Shown one piece after another: positions 7,322 through 16,240 of a stretch of 64,000 nucleotides of DNA. Origin of the DNA: an uncultured bacterium (GTDB lineage: Bacteria > Bacillota_I > Bacilli_A > RFN20 > CAG-826); assembly GCA_949288485.1 (NCBI GenBank), contig CASEKC010000004.1:1-64000 (forward strand), in the 5' to 3' direction. Position 1 is the first letter of the stretch, and every line of letters begins with the position of its first letter. The notes beneath the pieces are model-generated. The model was not told the DNA's origin, searched no databases, and saw nothing but the letters and a program-made list of their open reading frames with translations. The position numbers were made by a program, and so were the translations under genes.

Positions 7322-8830
7322 CTAAATATTTTCGTAAGCTTTATTAAGTTCTTCTTTAATGAAGTTAGTTAATTCTTCTCCACTTAATGTTGATCTTAAA
7401 ACTTCAACTAAAACTGTTCCAACAGCATCTCTAACTGCACTAGAGAATTGAGAAACAGGAGCAATAAATGCTTGATTATTAGCAGTATAATCAGCATAAA
7501 TATCATAAATTTGTGCTGTCATATAAGAAGTTGAATCATCAGTTTCTCCATCTCCAGTAGTAGAAACAGGAGCATTCATAACTTCTTTAACATTATCTTC
7601 TTCATAAGAAGATGCTCTAATAGGAGCAGCACCATAAAGTAAGCTTAATTCAGCATTATTTTCAGTGTTAGTTAAGAATTTATAAAGTAACCATGCACCT
7701 TTATTTTCTTCATCGCCCTTATCAAACATACAAACAGATGGACCTTGAGACATAACTTTTGCTTCTAAAGCATTAACATTTCCACCAGTTAACATATTTT
7801 TATCAATTGCAGGCATTGGTGCAACTCCAGGAACAAAAACATCAGTAGCACACCATGAAGCACCGGTTGTTGAATTTAAAACCATGAATGAAGTTTGTGA
7901 TGTGAATGGTTCATTAATCCAGTGATCATATGGTTCATCAAAAACTAAAGTTGGTGAAACAGTAATTAAACCTTCATCATACCATCCTTTAATTAATGAA
8001 AGCATTGAAACCATCTCATCATTATTAAATAAAACAGCTTCATCTTTAGTTAAAGTACCATCTTTATTAGCATCAACATTGCTTGAAAGTGGGACACCCA
8101 TCATTTCGGCAAATGTAATCATCATATTATCATATGAATCATATCCAATAGGAGCAACTGCACCGCTTCCAGCATTTCCTTTGTTTTCATCGGTAAAAAC
8201 TTCTGGATAATCTGCTCTCATTTGACGAGCTAAAGTAATCATTTCGTTCCAATTTGTAGGAACTTCATAGCCTTTTTCAGTGAAAACATCGCTATTATAA
8301 TACATAACTTCACTTGTTCTAGCAAAAGGCATTGAATATGTGCCTTCAACTTGGAATCCTTGTCCATCAGAAATATATGCTGAAGACATATCGTCTTTAA
8401 CTGTATTTGTTTCATCAACAACTTCACCGTTTTCATTAGTTGTGTGTCCAAAACCATATTCTGAATTATTCATAAAATCATCAAAGTTCATGACTGCACC
8501 TTGATCTAACCATGAATAAACATAATCAGGATAACAAACTGCTAATGAAGGAAGTCTTGTTGGAGTATTAATAACTTGATTGACTGCTTCTTGAATATCT
8601 GGATAATCTCCTGATTCTTCCCAAACTACTTCATATTGAGGATATAAATCTTCAAATTCAGCAGCTTTTTTATCCATCCATTCTACTTGTTGATCTTGGT
8701 AGAAGTTAGTCCAAAATGTAATAGTTGTTTTTTCTTCTTCAACAGGTGTTTTAGGATTACAACTAGCTAAAGCCATGATAGATGCGCTTGCTACGACTAA
8801 AGGCATAACTCTTTTAAATAATTTGTTCAT
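7322..8830 (-). CDS. ABC transporter solute-binding lipoprotein A
   Basis: 502-residue family 1 (MalE/UgpB-like) extracellular binding protein. The signal peptide ends in lipobox LASC with Cys24, so it is anchored on the outer face of the membrane. The family hallmarks are present: ITFWTNFYQDQ at the start of the mature domain, PSLAVCYPDY, and PFARTSEVMYYN. Residues 253-264 (DANKDGTLTKDE) match a calcium-binding EF-hand loop at every ligand position, as seen in some large-oligosaccharide binding proteins such as AlgQ. It is last in the order ATPase-permease-permease-binding protein. A 156-base gap with its own extended -10 sequence precedes it, which would allow higher expression than the membrane subunits. 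Ligand unknown. Confidence 0.88.
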   Translation of the reverse strand: MNKLFKRVMPLVVASASIMALASCNPKTPVEEEKTTITFWTNFYQDQQVEWMDKKAAEFEDLYPQYEVVWEESGDYPDIQEAVNQVINTPTRLPSLAVCYPDYVYSWLDQGAVMNFDDFMNNSEYGFGHTTNENGEVVDETNTVKDDMSSAYISDGQGFQVEGTYSMPFARTSEVMYYNSDVFTEKGYEVPTNWNEMITLARQMRADYPEVFTDENKGNAGSGAVAPIGYDSYDNMMITFAEMMGVPLSSNVDANKDGTLTKDEAVLFNNDEMVSMLSLIKGWYDEGLITVSPTLVFDEPYDHWINEPFTSQTSFMVLNSTTGASWCATDVFVPGVAPMPAIDKNMLTGGNVNALEAKVMSQGPSVCMFDKGDEENKGAWLLYKFLTNTENNAELSLLYGAAPIRASSYEEDNVKEVMNAPVSTTGDGETDDSTSYMTAQIYDIYADYTANNQAFIAPVSQFSSAVRDAVGTVLVEVLRSTLSGEELTNFIKEELNKAYENI

Positions 8831-8871
8831 AAAATACTTTTTCTCCTTTTATTTTTTATAAACACACGAAT

Positions 8872-8880
8872 ATTATATCA
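8872..8880 (-). promoter_or_regulatory. Extended -10 promoter for binding protein A
   Basis: On the minus strand the sequence reads TGATATAAT, a full extended -10 element, about 40 bases before the start codon; no convincing -35 is present. An AAAGGAG follows at a rather long 12-base distance from the ATG. A tandem pair of ttattaacaat copies lies further upstream in the same gap. Confidence 0.5.
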
Positions 8881-8986
8881 CTAACAATTCATGCTTTAAT
8901 ATTAGGAATTTATTAACAATTTATTAACAATTTTTGCAATTTTAATTTTTTTATTTGGATTTTATTAATAAAATGTTTAATTATTT

Positions 8987-9946
8987 CTATCCCTTAATTC
9001 CAGCTCTTCCAACTCCTCTCATAATATATTTTCTAAAGAAAATAAAAAGAAGCAATAAAGGAATTGTTACAATTACAGTTGCGGCCATTTGTAAAGTTAC
9101 AAGTTCTCTTCTTTCTGAACCATTTCCAACAAAGAAGTTAGCAAAATCTCTTAAAGCAACTGTAATTTGAGCATATGTTGGATCATTTAATACTACTGCT
9201 TTTGGCCAAGCATAAGCATTCCATCCACTAATAACTTTTAAAATGATTATTGTAATTAATGTTGGAGAAGCAATTGGAACCATAACTTTCCATAAATATT
9301 GCCAATCATTTTTACCATCTACCTTTGCCGCTAAATATAATTCGTTAGGTATTTGTTTAAAATTTTCATTTAATAAATAAATATAGAAAACATTTACCAA
9401 AAATGGAGCCATTGTTGCAAAATAAATTTGCCATCTTCCATCTAATAAATTTAATCTATACATCGTAATAAAATTTGACGTAACAAATAATTCAGAAGGA
9501 ATCATCATTGTTGCTAAAAAGATAAAAAACACAGCATCTCTTCCTTTAAATTGAAGTCTAGTAAAAGCAAAAGAAGCAAAAACAGTTATAAAAAATGTTC
9601 CTGCAGTTGAAATAATAACAACTGTTAAAGTATTGATTAATAAATTTGGAATATCAAATCCATCTACTTGAAACACTTTAACATAATTACTCCAAGCAAT
9701 TTCATCAAAAGGAATAAAAAAACTATTCCCAATTTGATAATGCTCCGCATCTTGATATTTTAAAGATGTTAAAATCATCCAATAAAATGGAAGAAGACAA
9801 AAAAGCGCAAAAGCAATAAGAAGAGCGTAAACAAAAATTAAGACAATAATTTTTAAGACTTTGTCTAATTTTTTTCCTTCGTTTAGATTTTTACTTTTAC
9901 TAACAATAACTAAACGGGTATTTTGATCTAAACTTGATACTTTCAT
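8987..9946 (-). CDS. CUT1 ABC permease, MalG-type (A)
   Basis: 319-residue inner-membrane permease with about six hydrophobic segments. The cytoplasmic EAA loop that docks on the ATPase is clear as LAAKVDGKNDWQYLWKVM near residues 205-225, followed by PIASPTL. The C-terminus FRKYIMRGVGRAGIKG is typical of MalG-like subunits. Its start lies two bases after the stop of the MalF-type gene and no Shine-Dalgarno is visible, so translation is probably coupled. Partner of 9949-10881 and of the ATPase at 10898-12376. Confidence 0.9.
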   Translation of the reverse strand: MKVSSLDQNTRLVIVSKSKNLNEGKKLDKVLKIIVLIFVYALLIAFALFCLLPFYWMILTSLKYQDAEHYQIGNSFFIPFDEIAWSNYVKVFQVDGFDIPNLLINTLTVVIISTAGTFFITVFASFAFTRLQFKGRDAVFFIFLATMMIPSELFVTSNFITMYRLNLLDGRWQIYFATMAPFLVNVFYIYLLNENFKQIPNELYLAAKVDGKNDWQYLWKVMVPIASPTLITIIILKVISGWNAYAWPKAVVLNDPTYAQITVALRDFANFFVGNGSERRELVTLQMAATVIVTIPLLLLFIFFRKYIMRGVGRAGIKG

Positions 9947-9948
9947 AC

Positions 9949-10881
9949 TTAATAAATGACTCTCTTTTTAGAAACAATAAATTGTAAACCAGTAAATAAA
10001 AGAATAATTAAAAATAAAATAACAGCAGCTGCGCAAGCATAATTTATATTTCTTCCACCAGTTTGAATTTGATCATAAATAAAATAAACAGCAGTATAAA
10101 GATTATATTCTAAAGGAGAAGTTCCTCTAGCATTGAATAATCCAGCTATAGCTTGATATTCTTTAAATCCATCAATAAATGAAGTAATTGAAATATATAA
10201 AATTTGAGGTGAAAGTAAAGGAACGGTTATTTTACTAAATTTTTTTATTGCAGGAGTTGAATCAATTCTTGCTGCTTCATAATATTGCTTATCTATATTT
10301 TGTAATCCGCCAATAAAAACTAAGATTTTAAAAGGCATTTCATACCAAACAAGTTCAATACATAAAACTATCATTGCATTTAAATAAGTCGTTTGTCCTC
10401 CTGCTCCTGGCATCCATGAAATATCTAAATCAAATATTTCATTAATTAAGCCATTTTGAGCAAATAAGACACCAAAAACCATACCGATTGCAATAATATT
10501 AGTTACATATGGAGTAAAAAATATTGTTTGGAAGAATTTTTGTAAAACTTTAATTGAATTTAAACAAACTGCAATAATTAAAGATAAAATAATTGAAATA
10601 GGAACAGTTATAAATGTAATTAAAAGAGTATTAGGTAGAGCATATTTTAAAAATGCTTCTACTTGTCCTTTTCCAGTCATATTAGAAGGAAAATCACTTA
10701 AACCTAAAATAACTCCATAATTATCAAAAGTAAAACCAGTATTTGCTCCGGTTGCATAAGTATAATCTTTTAAAAATGAAATATAAAAAGTATTAATAAT
10801 TGGGTATAAAGTAAAAACAACTATCAAAATGATAGCAGGCATTAAATATAACCATCCTTTATAATTGTTTTTACTTTCCAT
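9949..10881 (-). CDS. CUT1 ABC permease, MalF-type (A)
   Basis: 310 residues with about six membrane segments. The EAA motif reads YEAARIDSTPAIKKFSKITV near residues 200-220, the ATPase-docking loop of MalF/UgpA-type permeases. An expanded periplasm-type loop as in E. coli MalF is absent, as expected in a single-membrane organism. It lies 16 bases after the ATPase gene and is directly followed by its MalG-type partner. Confidence 0.9.
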   Translation of the reverse strand: MESKNNYKGWLYLMPAIILIVVFTLYPIINTFYISFLKDYTYATGANTGFTFDNYGVILGLSDFPSNMTGKGQVEAFLKYALPNTLLITFITVPISIILSLIIAVCLNSIKVLQKFFQTIFFTPYVTNIIAIGMVFGVLFAQNGLINEIFDLDISWMPGAGGQTTYLNAMIVLCIELVWYEMPFKILVFIGGLQNIDKQYYEAARIDSTPAIKKFSKITVPLLSPQILYISITSFIDGFKEYQAIAGLFNARGTSPLEYNLYTAVYFIYDQIQTGGRNINYACAAAVILFLIILLFTGLQFIVSKKRVIY

Positions 10882-10897
10882 AATTAACTACTTTTAT

Positions 10898-12376
10898 TTA
10901 CTTTATATCTATTCTTTCTTCACTATCTATATCAAAAACAAACATCTTGTTTGTTTTTATTTTAAATTGATATGTATCAATATTTATATTTAAATCACTA
11001 TCTACTACTATTTTAATATTTTCTCCAATAAAAGAATCATGTTCTAAAGTTAATGTTGTATCTTTCCCGTTTAATGTAATTTCTTTTGCTCTTAAAGATA
11101 TAGTATCCAAATTATTTTCATCTTTTTTTGATGAAACAAAAATAAATCCTTCAGGTCTAATTCCTACATAAACTTCTTTATTTATATATTTTTCATTTTT
11201 TAAAGAAGATATTTTTTCATTATCAACATAAATTCCATCTTCTTTAATTATTCCTTTAAATACATTAATTGGAGGTGTTCCTAAAAATTTAGCAACAAAT
11301 AAGTTAGAAGGATTTTTATATATTTCAATAGGTTTTCCTTCTTGCATTACTTTTCCATTATTCATAACAACAATCTCATCACATATTGACATTGCTTCTT
11401 CTTGATCATGCGTTACAAAAATTGTAGTAATTCCTGTTTCTTTTTGAATTCTTTTAATTTCTTCTCTAGTTTTTATTCTTAAACGAGCATCTAAATTTGA
11501 TAATGGTTCATCTAAAAGTAAAACACGAGGTTTTTTTACTAATGCTCTAGCAATAGCGACTCTTTGTTGTTGACCTCCAGATAATTCTTTAGGTTTTTTA
11601 TCTAATTGTTCTTCAATTTGAACGAGTCTAGCAACTTCTCTAACCATTAAATCTATTTCATCATTTACTAATTTTCTTCTTTGAATTATCTTTTCATCAT
11701 TTAAATTAGTAATATAAAAAGAATCATCTATTTTTAAGTTTCTTTTTAAATATTTATCTTTTATTTCTTTAATTTTTATATTATTTTCATTAATAATATT
11801 ATCAACTTTATTTTTTAATTCTTCTTTAGAAGAAACACAAAAAAGTTTATGATTAAAAAGTCTTTTTGCAAAAGAAGGTGAAATAATATATTTATCGATT
11901 ATAAAAACAATTGCTCTTTCTTTACTTATCTTATTATTTAAAGAAGAATCTTTGATAATATTAACTAATTCTTCGTAATTAGTTAATATTTCGTTTTCTT
12001 TAGTTAACATTTCGATTTTATATTCTTTTTTATATGAATCTATTTTTAAATTAGTTAATGGAAACGCAATATTTTTATATACATTCATATGAGGATATAA
12101 AGCATAGTTTTGAAAAACAAAACCAATACCTCTTTTTTCACTAGCTAAATTAGTAACATCTTCATTATCAAACCAAATTTCGCCATTACTTGGTTCTTTT
12201 AATCCAGCAATCATATATAAAGTAGTTGATTTTCCACATCCAGAAGGTCCTAAAAGACCAACAAGTTCATTATTTTTAATATGTATTGAGATATTATCAA
12301 CGGCTTTAGTATCGTCAATTCCTTTTTTAGCGTCACCTTTAAATATTTTAGATAAGTTTTTTATTACTATTTCCAT
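10898..12376 (-). CDS. CUT1 ABC ATPase with an insertion in the helical domain (A)
   Basis: 492 residues, MsmK/UgpC/MalK family, energising the adjacent permeases. Walker A is GPSGCGKS (43-50), Q-loop Gln at 89, signature LSGGQ at 265-269, Walker B LLLDEP near 287-292, and the TOBE-type C-terminal domain follows (GTPPINVFKG, YVGIRPEGF). In the usual family about 53 residues separate the Q-loop from the signature; here there are 176. The extra stretch of about 125 residues (roughly 110-243) is Lys/Asn/Ile-rich and probably helical; I recognise no domain in it. It lies where the NBD faces the permease. All catalytic motifs are intact, so the protein should be active. Spacing indicates an operon with the two permeases downstream. 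Confidence 0.88.
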   Translation of the reverse strand: MEIVIKNLSKIFKGDAKKGIDDTKAVDNISIHIKNNELVGLLGPSGCGKSTTLYMIAGLKEPSNGEIWFDNEDVTNLASEKRGIGFVFQNYALYPHMNVYKNIAFPLTNLKIDSYKKEYKIEMLTKENEILTNYEELVNIIKDSSLNNKISKERAIVFIIDKYIISPSFAKRLFNHKLFCVSSKEELKNKVDNIINENNIKIKEIKDKYLKRNLKIDDSFYITNLNDEKIIQRRKLVNDEIDLMVREVARLVQIEEQLDKKPKELSGGQQQRVAIARALVKKPRVLLLDEPLSNLDARLRIKTREEIKRIQKETGITTIFVTHDQEEAMSICDEIVVMNNGKVMQEGKPIEIYKNPSNLFVAKFLGTPPINVFKGIIKEDGIYVDNEKISSLKNEKYINKEVYVGIRPEGFIFVSSKKDENNLDTISLRAKEITLNGKDTTLTLEHDSFIGENIKIVVDSDLNINIDTYQFKIKTNKMFVFDIDSEERIDIK

Positions 12377-12467
12377 TTTTTAAAAACCTTTATTTAAATA
12401 CCTATATATTTTATTTAAAAAATAAAATATTTAAAACTATATTTTTTATTAAAAATATAAAGAAATA

Positions 12468-13904
12468 TTAAACTTCTATATATCCAATAGTTTTTAAAGT
12501 TTCTTTAACAACATCTCTTGCTAAAATATTAGTTTCAATTATTTCTTCAGCTAATGAAGAAGTATTTTTATAGGCTACATAATCAATTGTTGCTAAATAA
12601 AATTTTCCTTTATATGAGGTAGGAGGATTACTTCTAACAACATTTTCTTGTCCATTTAAAAACATGTTATACATTGAAGGATCAAATTTCATTAAACATA
12701 AAGTATTTTCAAAAGGATATATTTTAATTAAATCTCCATAAGTAAATTCACCCTTTACGATATCACTTCTTATTCCTCCACTATTAATACTTCCGCTATC
12801 ACAAGGAATATTAATATTTTCATTATTAGTAGCATAATTCATTAAAGAATAAGAAATAAATCTAGCAAATCTTCCTTTTGAAACATTACTTTCAAAAGTA
12901 TATAAAACTTCATCTCTTATAGATTCTATTTCTTCTTTATATTTATCATATACTTCATCAACTAATGTTGATGAAGTGGAAAATAAAGAGTCTTTATTTT
13001 CCCAAGTAGAAATATTATTAAAAGATGAAGAAATAATTTCATATTCATTATTACTATTAAGTTTTAAATCTAATGAAATATTCGAAAGATAACTTCCATA
13101 ATTTTTTCCTTCAATATATGGAACTTTTTTATTAGTTTCATCTAAATAACCACTTTTTAAGTTATGATCATGTCCTAAAAATAATGCATCGATATAATCT
13201 ACTAATTCTAAATATCTTTCATATTCTCCATCATGAGTTGATAAAATTACGATTTCACATTTTTCTTCATTTCTTAAATAAGTAGCTTCTTCTTTAATTA
13301 ATTCAATCGATTCATCATAAATAAAATCATCAGCAATAGTTGCTAAAATATCTTCTTCAATTCCTGGCATAATTGAACCAATTATTCCGACATTAATCCC
13401 TTCTTTATTAATAACTGTTGAAGAAGATAAATAATAAGGTCTTTTGTTAGTAGAAGCATGAAAAACATTAATACCTAAAAGAGGAAAATCCATTTTAGAA
13501 GCCATTTCTTCTAATTTTTCTTCTCCCCAATCAAATTCATGATTACCAATAGTCATTGAATCAAACCCGATTTGATTCATCGTTTCAATAACGACTTCTC
13601 CATAAGTAATATTGCTTTCAGCTCCACCTTGAAACATATCTCCACTAGAAATAATAAAAGTATTATCAAAATTATTATTTTTTTCATTTATTAAATAATT
13701 ACCAATTCTTGATAAACCTACTTGTTTATAATCTTCATCATAAAGATATGCCCCATGAAAATCATTTAAAGCATAAAAATTTAAAGTTCTTTCTTCTATC
13801 CTTTCACCTAGCTCATCATAAGATACTTTATTTTGACAAGATGCAATTGTAATTAATGATAAAAATGTTACAAAAATATAAGATAATCCTTTTTTAAGTT
13901 TCAT
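12468..13904 (-). CDS. Surface 5'-nucleotidase lipoprotein
   Basis: 478 residues. The lipobox IASC gives Cys23. The N-terminal calcineurin-like metallophosphatase has its metal ligands in order: NDFHG (47-51), SGDMFQGG (87-94), GNHEFDWG (120-127), LSTHDGE and LGHDHN. The C-terminal 5_nucleotid_C domain has NSGGIRSDIVKG and FTYGDLIKIYPFENTL, which bind the nucleotide base. The family (UshA/YfkN-like) removes phosphate from nucleotides and cyclic nucleotides outside the membrane. In this locus it would follow the upstream thermonuclease in turning DNA/RNA fragments into nucleosides. A terminator precedes it, so it probably starts a second transcript that continues into transporter A, 91 bases downstream. 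Confidence 0.9.
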   Translation of the reverse strand: MKLKKGLSYIFVTFLSLITIASCQNKVSYDELGERIEERTLNFYALNDFHGAYLYDEDYKQVGLSRIGNYLINEKNNNFDNTFIISSGDMFQGGAESNITYGEVVIETMNQIGFDSMTIGNHEFDWGEEKLEEMASKMDFPLLGINVFHASTNKRPYYLSSSTVINKEGINVGIIGSIMPGIEEDILATIADDFIYDESIELIKEEATYLRNEEKCEIVILSTHDGEYERYLELVDYIDALFLGHDHNLKSGYLDETNKKVPYIEGKNYGSYLSNISLDLKLNSNNEYEIISSSFNNISTWENKDSLFSTSSTLVDEVYDKYKEEIESIRDEVLYTFESNVSKGRFARFISYSLMNYATNNENINIPCDSGSINSGGIRSDIVKGEFTYGDLIKIYPFENTLCLMKFDPSMYNMFLNGQENVVRSNPPTSYKGKFYLATIDYVAYKNTSSLAEEIIETNILARDVVKETLKTIGYIEV

Positions 13905-13979
13905 AAGTTTTTCCTTTTATTTATATTAAATTTATATATTTCAATATATAAATTTTATTATATTTACTTTATAAGTGTC

Positions 13980-14010
13980 AAAAAGGATATGACTAAGCCA
14001 TACCCTTTTA
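13980..14010 (-). terminator. Terminator after the OB-fold lipoprotein gene
   Basis: On the minus strand AAAAGGGTATGG pairs with TCATATCCTTTT with G-U tolerance across a short loop, followed by TTTGACAC. It lies 25 bases after the stop of the 14035-16224 gene and divides the 16-kb transporter block into two likely transcripts. A TTGACA hexamer overlapping its far edge (13976-13981) might serve the next gene, but I cannot pair it with a well-spaced -10. Confidence 0.6.
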
Positions 14011-14034
14011 TCTAGTTTCTATAGATTAATTAAA

Positions 14035-16224
14035 TTATTCAGCTAATCTAACATTGTCACAAACGATTTGGATATTTCCGTTGTAATCACTTCTAACACA
14101 TGTGAAGGTAATCTTATCACCAACTTTTAAGTCTTTAGTAACTTCATTTGTTAACCAATCTTTTGGATTTCCAATTGAATATTTACCACTACCATTATAG
14201 TTATATGAAATTTTACCATCTTGTGCTGTTGCACCATAAACTGCTACTTCAAGACCACTTTCATCAGTAACAACCATATCACCATATTCAGTAGCGCCAG
14301 GTTTATTAGTTGCCCATGATTTAATTGTAGCTGTGACCTCATAGATATATTGACCAGAAGCAGTTGCACTTGTTGCAGATAATGGAGCACCTTCAACAAC
14401 TTCTTTTAATGTTGCTTTTGTTGGAGCAATTCTTGTATCGTTTGTAGCTGCTAAAACACCAACGATTTCTTTTGTATCTTTATAATCTGATCTAATTGCG
14501 ACCATTGAAATTGTATCGCCAACTTTTAAATCTTTAGTATTTGCGTGAGTATTAGCATCTTTTGGATTACTGAATTTATATTCACCAGTTGCTTCATCAT
14601 AACTTAAAGCTGTATAAGTAGCACTGATTCCATATACAAGAATTTCTTTAGTTGCATCTTCTTCGTCAACTAAAATGATATTTCCGAATTGATCGATTGC
14701 TGTTTGATCACCTTTACTACCAAATCCTTTAATCTTACCTCTAACGACATAAGCTTGTTCTTTAGTATTTTGAGCTTCTAAAACTTCAGCAACTGAAGCA
14801 TGGAGATAATCTGGTTCACCTTGTCTAACTGAAGCAGTTAAAGTAATAACACCAATAGCACCTGATTCTGTTGAAGCACTAATTGTAACAGTTCCTTCAC
14901 TAACACCAGTAACTAAACCATTTTCATCAACTGTAGCGACTGAAGAATCTGAAGTAGCCCATGTAATTGTTTCACCTTCTAAAGAAGCAGTGAGTTGTAA
15001 ACTACTTCCAACAAATAAGTTACCTGTATAAGTAATATCGATACTTGTTGCTTCTTGATATGGTTCATCAACAACTTCGATTAAGCTTGAATCGACTAAC
15101 ATTAAAGCTGCACCATCAGTAGTTTTCATGTCATTATTGTCACCTTCCCAAACTACTTCTTTATTCATAGCTTGCATACCAGTGATATTGACAGTTTTTT
15201 CACCATTTGAATCTAAAGCTTCTTTTAAAACATCGTAAGCAGCTTTTTTAGCTTCCATATTGCTATTGTATCTATCAGCATAGAAGAACATTTCAGCACC
15301 TTTATATTCTAAAGTTGCGACTACATAATCACCTTCAGTAACTTTACCATCAAAATGATTATCAACTAATTCGACGCTTGTAACTTTAGCGCCTTCAACT
15401 CTAGACATAGTTCCATATGTTGCTTGGGAAATAAATCCTGGGTGACCTAAAACACTGAATTCAGCTGGAGCAACGCTACTTGCATCTTCTCCACTTAAAA
15501 TAGTAATTTGTGCATCACTACCTTTAATTTGTTTTGTTCCATTGTATGGTGAAGAAGTACCACTAACTTCAACGATATCACCAACTTTTAATCCACTTGG
15601 AACTTTATTCTTTTTAATATTATAAATCATGAATCCATGATTACCGGATTGAACAAGAATTCCATACCATTGATCATCGTCACCATCGATAAATCCAACG
15701 ACTTCACCTCTAACAGCGACTAAACCGCTATTTGGAATATCTTCAATTGCAATAAGATTTTTATTATTATCGAATGTTAATGTATATGTTAATGAAGCGC
15801 TAGCGTCATTTAATGTAGCTGTAGCTGTTAATTTTACAGTACTAGTTGTTCCAAAATCTCCCCAAACAGGTCTTAATTCTAAGTGTGTTGAGCCATTAGA
15901 AGAAACTGTTTCTTCTTCTAAAGTCCCTTGAGCATAGTCCCAATCAATTGCAACATCATAAGTATTACCACTATCTGATAAATAACTATAAGATGTTTGA
16001 GCAATAAGGTAACTTGCAGCCTTTTGTTCGAGTTTGTTGGTGACTCCGTATGAATCATCTCTAATTGGAGCAGCTTTATTATCTGTAATAACTGCGGAAG
16101 AATTTAAAACAGCTTTAACGATATCTTCATCTGTCATTGTTTCGTTAGCTGGTTTATCTCCACATGAAGCAAGAACTGCACCTGCACTTAAAACTAAAGC
16201 GAGTAATAATTTAGTTTTTTTCAT
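14035..16224 (-). CDS. Surface lipoprotein with OB-fold repeats and an Ig-like domain
   Basis: 729 residues. The signal peptide has lipobox LASC (Cys21) and a GGAGG ribosome-binding site. From about 163 there is an OB-fold-like segment (VRGEVVGF, LKVGDIVEVSGTSSPY, IKG) of the kind found in YhcR-type nucleases. Residues 390-470 form a bacterial Ig-like (BIG_2) domain (TITWATSDSSVATVDENG). Two further OB-like units at about 483-590 and 610-729 are clear internal repeats of each other: both have a VYG strand, NPKD, TKDLKVGD and RSDY in the same order. No catalytic nuclease motif is seen, so a role in binding nucleic acid or polysaccharide at the surface is inferred. It starts 16 bases after the thermonuclease gene. 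Confidence 0.75.
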   Translation of the reverse strand: MKKTKLLLALVLSAGAVLASCGDKPANETMTDEDIVKAVLNSSAVITDNKAAPIRDDSYGVTNKLEQKAASYLIAQTSYSYLSDSGNTYDVAIDWDYAQGTLEEETVSSNGSTHLELRPVWGDFGTTSTVKLTATATLNDASASLTYTLTFDNNKNLIAIEDIPNSGLVAVRGEVVGFIDGDDDQWYGILVQSGNHGFMIYNIKKNKVPSGLKVGDIVEVSGTSSPYNGTKQIKGSDAQITILSGEDASSVAPAEFSVLGHPGFISQATYGTMSRVEGAKVTSVELVDNHFDGKVTEGDYVVATLEYKGAEMFFYADRYNSNMEAKKAAYDVLKEALDSNGEKTVNITGMQAMNKEVVWEGDNNDMKTTDGAALMLVDSSLIEVVDEPYQEATSIDITYTGNLFVGSSLQLTASLEGETITWATSDSSVATVDENGLVTGVSEGTVTISASTESGAIGVITLTASVRQGEPDYLHASVAEVLEAQNTKEQAYVVRGKIKGFGSKGDQTAIDQFGNIILVDEEDATKEILVYGISATYTALSYDEATGEYKFSNPKDANTHANTKDLKVGDTISMVAIRSDYKDTKEIVGVLAATNDTRIAPTKATLKEVVEGAPLSATSATASGQYIYEVTATIKSWATNKPGATEYGDMVVTDESGLEVAVYGATAQDGKISYNYNGSGKYSIGNPKDWLTNEVTKDLKVGDKITFTCVRSDYNGNIQIVCDNVRLAE

Positions 16225-16240
16225 AATTTTTAATCTCCTC

